The notes under the pieces: model-generated
The model's input: the letters and a program-made list of their open reading frames with translations, nothing else
Told to the model about the DNA's origin: nothing
Database searches by the model: none
Made by a program: the position numbers and the translations under genes
In this document: in pieces, positions 6,761 to 9,870 of the stretch
Numbering within the stretch: position 1 is the first letter of the stretch
Layout: the number at the start of each line of letters is the position of its first letter
Source: Ardenticatenaceae bacterium
Lineage (GTDB): Bacteria > Chloroflexota > Anaerolineae > Promineifilales > Promineifilaceae
Assembly (NCBI GenBank): GCA_020634245.1
Contig: JACKCC010000003.1
Span: 1 to 9,870 of the forward strand
Length of the DNA: 9,870 nucleotides
Direction of reading: 5' to 3'

Positions 6761-8932
6761 TCAATTCACATTAGGCCAGACAAGAATCCAATAACTGCCA
6801 ATAACAAGCCATGCCGTGGAAGCAATAAGCCCTTTGTTGGCTGGAAGAAACGCAAGATTGTCATTGTCAAATCCATATCCAAGATCGAGTACTTGCAGGG
6901 GATCCCCATTCGCCACCCGCCACAGTCGCACTGTGCCATCAGATGAGGTGGAAGCCAACACCCCCCCATCTGGGGCAAAGGCTATGCTCGTTACCGCAGA
7001 ATCATGCCCTTTCAAGATGTGCAACAGAGTTTCATCGGTCCTATGCCACAGCCGTACCGTACCGTCAGATGAGGCGGAAGCCAGCGTCTCCCCGTTAGGG
7101 GCAAAGGCCACGCTGGTTATCGCAGAGGTATTCCCTTGCAGCGTGTGCAATAGGGTGCCATTGGGCACTTCCCACAACCGCACCGTGCCATCAGATGAAG
7201 CGGAAGCCAGCGTCTCCCCGTCGGGAGCAAAGGTCACGCTGGTCACTCCAGAGGTATGTCCTCTCAGCGTATGCAACTGTACACCATTGGACACTTGCCA
7301 CAGCCGCACTGTGCCGTCAGATGAGGCGGAAGCCAGTGTCCCCCCGTCAGGAGCAAATACCACATTGGTCACCCCAGAGGTATGCCCTCTCAGTGTGCTT
7401 AACAATACACCATTAGTTTGCCATAGTTCTACTACTGTGGCATTAGATGAGGCGAAAGCCAGTATCTCCCCCTCAGGGGCAAAGGCCATGCTGGTTATCA
7501 CCGCTGAGGTATGCCATCTAAACGTGCGCAACAGTACACCATCGGACACCCGCCGCAGCCGCACCCTGCCATCAGACAAAGCTGAAACCAGCGTCTCTCC
7601 ATCTGGCGAAAGTGCAAGATCGGTGGTTTGACGCCGCGAGTACCCCCCACTGATAATTTTTGCCCCAGAAGAATTAATGCGAAGATAGGGATAACCCAGA
7701 AATGCCGCAGTCAAAAGCAATAAAACAAGCATTAGAATAGCAATTCGGGTAAGTTTTCTTTTTCTTCTAGAATTGATCAAGTCCTTTACGCCTTCGGTGA
7801 CCTTGGTGGATGCTATCTTTGTCTTGGTTGCCGATTCGCTCAAGCTATTTTCCAGAGAGTCATAGTCTGGTGAATCAGGAAAGGTTAAATTTTGTGGGTT
7901 GGGCATGAGGTGATGCAAGTTTACCTTATCTAATTGTTTACTTCCTTCTCTATAAGCCTGTTGGGTTTCCTCTAGTAGTTGGTCTGCGCCTTGTTTATTG
8001 TCCCGGATAGTGCTTTCGATAGTTTCTTGAGTGGTATTGAATTGCCGGTGGGCACGTTTTTCGTTCCTGGTTCGATTCCAGTTCGCCTCACGGAATAGGA
8101 AGAGGGTCTGCCGTATGACCTGCAATAGTTCTGGCTCAGAGGCAGATATCACCGATATTTTTAGTGCGTTTTCTTCGGTAGCCTCTTCGTCTGGCTCAGG
8201 TATCGGTCTGGGTGGATTGGGGACTTCAATGCCGTTGTCGTTTGTTGAATCCGAAGAAGGATCTTCTCGCATCGCGCGAATAGTACCAGTGTACAAAGTC
8301 GTCGAGACAACTTGAATCGAGTCAATGGAAACCCCAAGTTCAATCAATATCGCCCAAAGTGAGTTGATGACTGCTTCTCTAAATGCCACGGCTTCATCTA
8401 CCTGAACGCCTGTAAATATGTTGCTGCCCTTGTTAACTTTTATGCCGGTCGATGCCCATTTCAATAGCAAGTAACCCCACCAAATAGGTACTATGAGGAA
8501 GAAGAAAGGGTAAAAACAAATCAGCCCTAACAAGACAAAAAGGAGACGTAACCAAGTTCTAAAGAAAAATACTTCGAAGCCAGCTTCGATCCAACTCACG
8601 AGTAGATCATTACCGTTTGCTCCAATATGAACTGCCATTATTACAATGCTGTTATTCCCCAGTTCCTGGCATATGAATAGGCAATTACGTGTTGCGTCAT
8701 TGATCTTTAGGCTACCTGCACGTATATGGACATTTGGCAGCGGCGTTGCTTTCATCTGTGTGGTCAGTTTCTCCAGCACACTGTTTTGCAAGTGAGCTTG
8801 TCCCGGGCTAATGACCGTTTGAACCTTGATTTGAGCTTCCTTCCAATCTTCTCGTTTCCAAGATAAAAGGCGGTCAATTAGCGCATTAGTTCTGATTGAA
8901 GTATCGTGATCTGATTCCGAAACTGTGGTCAT
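6761..8932 (-). CDS. Membrane-anchored WD40 beta-propeller protein (723 residues)
   Basis: I start at the ATG at 8932. A GTG three codons upstream (8941) lies inside the Shine-Dalgarno GGAGGTG and cannot be the start. Residues 1-117 are a soluble domain I do not recognise. Residues 121-158 are strongly hydrophobic and probably form a membrane hairpin. Residues 160-220 are another small folded region. Residues 225-255 are an acidic Pro-rich linker and 260-390 are mostly helical. RRKRK at 389-393 precedes a single membrane helix at about 396-416. WD40 blades then follow at 42-43-residue spacing from about 434 to 685, with the pattern TSVAFAPDGETLASASSDGTVRLW: six clear blades and a degenerate seventh at the C-terminus. 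By the positive-inside rule the propeller would be outside the cytoplasm. WD40 propellers bind proteins. Placed directly before the ATPase, it may be its membrane partner, a sensor or a receptor. The gene is more A+T-rich than its neighbours. Confidence 0.9.
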   Translation of the reverse strand: MTTVSESDHDTSIRTNALIDRLLSWKREDWKEAQIKVQTVISPGQAHLQNSVLEKLTTQMKATPLPNVHIRAGSLKINDATRNCLFICQELGNNSIVIMAVHIGANGNDLLVSWIEAGFEVFFFRTWLRLLFVLLGLICFYPFFFLIVPIWWGYLLLKWASTGIKVNKGSNIFTGVQVDEAVAFREAVINSLWAILIELGVSIDSIQVVSTTLYTGTIRAMREDPSSDSTNDNGIEVPNPPRPIPEPDEEATEENALKISVISASEPELLQVIRQTLFLFREANWNRTRNEKRAHRQFNTTQETIESTIRDNKQGADQLLEETQQAYREGSKQLDKVNLHHLMPNPQNLTFPDSPDYDSLENSLSESATKTKIASTKVTEGVKDLINSRRKRKLTRIAILMLVLLLLTAAFLGYPYLRINSSGAKIISGGYSRRQTTDLALSPDGETLVSALSDGRVRLRRVSDGVLLRTFRWHTSAVITSMAFAPEGEILAFASSNATVVELWQTNGVLLSTLRGHTSGVTNVVFAPDGGTLASASSDGTVRLWQVSNGVQLHTLRGHTSGVTSVTFAPDGETLASASSDGTVRLWEVPNGTLLHTLQGNTSAITSVAFAPNGETLASASSDGTVRLWHRTDETLLHILKGHDSAVTSIAFAPDGGVLASTSSDGTVRLWRVANGDPLQVLDLGYGFDNDNLAFLPANKGLIASTAWLVIGSYWILVWPNVN
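6880..7624 (-). repeat. In-frame tandem repeat of 126 bp encoding six WD40 blades
   Basis: The word AGATGAGG or a close variant begins at 6941, 7067, 7193, 7319 and 7445, exactly 126 bases apart, and again at 7574 after a 129-base unit (one extra codon). The four units between about 6930 and 7430 are very similar at DNA level, including shared synonymous positions, which points to recent duplication or gene conversion. The outermost units are more diverged. Confidence 0.9.
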
Positions 8933-8938
8933 ATTCAA

Positions 8939-8945
8939 CACCTCC
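8939..8945 (-). promoter_or_regulatory. Shine-Dalgarno deciding the start of the WD40 gene
   Basis: GGAGGTG on the minus strand is placed so that the core GGAGG stands eight bases before the ATG at 8932. The competing GTG codon at 8941..8939 is part of this site. Confidence 0.75.
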
Positions 8946-8972
8946 GCCCAAAGAGATTAGAATGACTTGCTA

Positions 8973-9494
8973 TTAGCGGGGCAGTTTTTCGATAACGTGT
9001 GCCGGCACTTTCTCCAACCCTATCTCTTTTGCCGCAAAGATACGATGCCGACCGGAGACAATGTCATAATGATCTCCATTTTTATCTAGCCGAATCGGGT
9101 CACTGCCATGAAACAGGTCATACACCCGCCGCTGACCGTGTTCATAATCGAGGCCATTTGCCTGGTCGCGGGCGGAAAAGTCTTCACCGGTGGTGCCCCG
9201 GGCGATTTCCGGCTGCATCTCCTGATACTGTTTAGTGGCCTGAATAGCGTCTTCATAGGAAATGTGGTGGTCGAAATCTTCTGATCTGGTCACCCCTTCG
9301 GGGTTGGGTAAATCCTTCACCGGCACATTTTGCATGCCCTGGTCTTTCCATTCGTAGCGGCTTTCTGAAACCGAGTCGTCGCCTCTTATGGCGGATTGAC
9401 CTGTCTTACCCAACCCCTTACTCGCTGGTTCTGGTGACTCTATCTGTTCTGGTGGAGATGCCGGCACATCCCCTTCCCGATAATCCGCGTCCAT
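8973..9494 (-). CDS. ParB/sulfiredoxin-fold protein with disordered N-terminus
   Basis: The product has 173 residues. The ATG at 9494 has GAGGAAAAGG just upstream and follows the previous gene's stop by ten bases. Residues 1-50 are acidic and Pro/Ser-rich and look disordered. From VPVKDLPNPEG (57-67) to the C-terminus the protein resembles the ParB N-terminal/Srx fold. The clearest signature is DPIRLDKNGDHYDIVSGRHR at 132-151, with the G-R-H-R motif (148-151) of the phosphate-binding loop, followed by FAAKEIGLEKVPAHV. This fold binds nucleotides: CTP in ParB, ATP in sulfiredoxin. It also occurs as a nuclease-like domain in polymorphic toxins. There is no HTH or dimerisation domain, so this is not a chromosome-partition ParB. 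A small effector, or a nucleotide-dependent regulator of the following WD40/ATPase machinery, are both possible. It lies 40 bases upstream of the WD40 gene. Confidence 0.8.
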   Translation of the reverse strand: MDADYREGDVPASPPEQIESPEPASKGLGKTGQSAIRGDDSVSESRYEWKDQGMQNVPVKDLPNPEGVTRSEDFDHHISYEDAIQATKQYQEMQPEIARGTTGEDFSARDQANGLDYEHGQRRVYDLFHGSDPIRLDKNGDHYDIVSGRHRIFAAKEIGLEKVPAHVIEKLPR

Positions 9495-9504
9495 TTCCTT
9501 TTCC

Positions 9505-9870
9505 TCAATCCTGCTGCCGCAAAAACCGCGCGCTCTCCTGCGCGCTTTGCGCCGTCAGTCGCGTGTTTTCCTCAATATCCAACAGGACGTAAATACTCTC
9601 CGCAATCACACGGGCGACAACGTAGAAAAAGCCACCCACCAGAGCATCCAACAACAAGGTGCCGGCGCCCAAAAGAAAACTATCGGCCATCCTGACAAGG
9701 CCGTACATGCCGCCCAGGATGGTCAGCGCCAACACGCCATAGCTCAACGTCACGCACAGTTGGGCAATCCCACGCAGCGCCCCATAATCTCGGCTGGGTG
9801 GGGAAACAACAGCGGGCCTTGGTGGTACCGGACCTGGGGTTGGAACAAATGGTTTGCTTATCGGAGGTTT
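9505..9870 (-). CDS. Pro-rich, two-helix membrane protein (5' end outside window)
   Basis: A GTG at 9753 could start an 82-residue protein, but it has no clear ribosome site and the frame stays open to the window edge. The upstream 39 residues are a believable Pro/Val-rich linker (PFVPTPGPVPPRPAVV) leading into RDYGALRGIAQL. I therefore call a gene truncated by the edge, with 121 residues visible. Two hydrophobic segments follow: SYGVLALTILGGMYGLV and, after a short turn, a long hydrophobic stretch that ends in ESIYVLLDIEENTR. A polar, probably cytoplasmic tail of about 20 residues ends the protein. The layout of disordered Pro-rich linker, two helices and a D-I-E-E-N-T-R tail resembles DUF4282-like membrane proteins, which often carry an N-terminal zinc ribbon. 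That part is not visible here. It may be a membrane component of the system encoded downstream. Confidence 0.75.
   Translation of the reverse strand, partial: KPPISKPFVPTPGPVPPRPAVVSPPSRDYGALRGIAQLCVTLSYGVLALTILGGMYGLVRMADSFLLGAGTLLLDALVGGFFYVVARVIAESIYVLLDIEENTRLTAQSAQESARFLRQQD

Noticed and set aside
6816..7631. A 271-codon open frame on the plus strand opposite the WD40 region
   Set aside because: It is the antisense of in-frame 126-bp repeats, so one gap-free unit yields a long open frame automatically. Its product is a meaningless repeat, and the minus strand encodes clear WD40 blades.
8933..8972. The 40-base gap before the WD40 gene as a promoter or terminator site
   Set aside because: Apart from the ribosome site I see no hairpin with a T-run and no good -35/-10 pair, so read-through in one operon is the simpler view.
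8973..9494. Chromosome-partition ParB
   Set aside because: The protein has only the N-terminal fold, lacks the HTH DNA-binding and dimerisation domains, and has no ParA neighbour in view.

Overview
The window looks like part of a chromosome from an environmental bacterium. My best guess is the phylum Chloroflexota (Anaerolineae-like), but only from the gene style: FtsK/WXG100 clusters, membrane WD40 proteins and multi-zinc-ribbon proteins. No rRNA, tRNA or other phylogenetic marker is present, so this is weak inference. All credible genes lie on the minus strand, so the window reads right to left. I see no RNA gene, insertion sequence or CRISPR array.

Layout in transcription order. A partial proline-rich two-helix membrane protein (9505..9870) enters from the right edge. 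It is followed by a small ParB/sulfiredoxin-fold protein (8973..9494), then a 723-residue membrane protein with a C-terminal WD40 propeller (6761..8932). Next is a 933-residue soluble FtsK/SpoIIIE-type ATPase with three ATPase-like domains (3930..6731), then a WXG100-like protein of 90 residues (3641..3913). A coiled-coil protein ending in a PD-(D/E)XK nuclease-like domain follows (2601..3641), then a 68-residue WXG100-like helical hairpin (2385..2591), a 54-residue zinc-ribbon protein (2192..2356), a four-helix membrane protein (1493..2185) and a 97-residue disordered protein (1183..1476). Spacers are at most 40 bases, with one TGATG overlap, so these ten genes are probably one operon. A hairpin followed by a T-run at 1059..1090 closes it. 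Beyond that, a five-zinc-ribbon protein (1..1018) starts behind its own ribosome binding site and runs off the left edge.

Reading of the system. WXG100 proteins next to an FtsK/SpoIIIE ATPase are the signature of type VII secretion and related systems. The protein encoded directly after the WXG100 gene has the layout of a polymorphic toxin: long helical N-terminal part, glycine-rich hydrophobic stretch, C-terminal nuclease fold. I infer a compact, divergent type VII-like export or conflict module. It departs from the known mycobacterial and Firmicutes forms. The ATPase has no membrane segment and no FHA domain, and only its middle P-loop is canonical. No EccB/D/E, EsaA/EssA/EssB or mycosin is visible here. 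A membrane-anchored WD40 protein sits where a membrane partner of the ATPase would be expected. This is a hypothesis from sequence reading, not a demonstrated function.

Two DNA-level signals stand out. The palindrome TGCCGGCA occurs seven times in the flanks and not once in the central 7.3 kb. The WD40 gene is also clearly more A+T-rich than its neighbours. Both suggest that the core was acquired separately from its surroundings.
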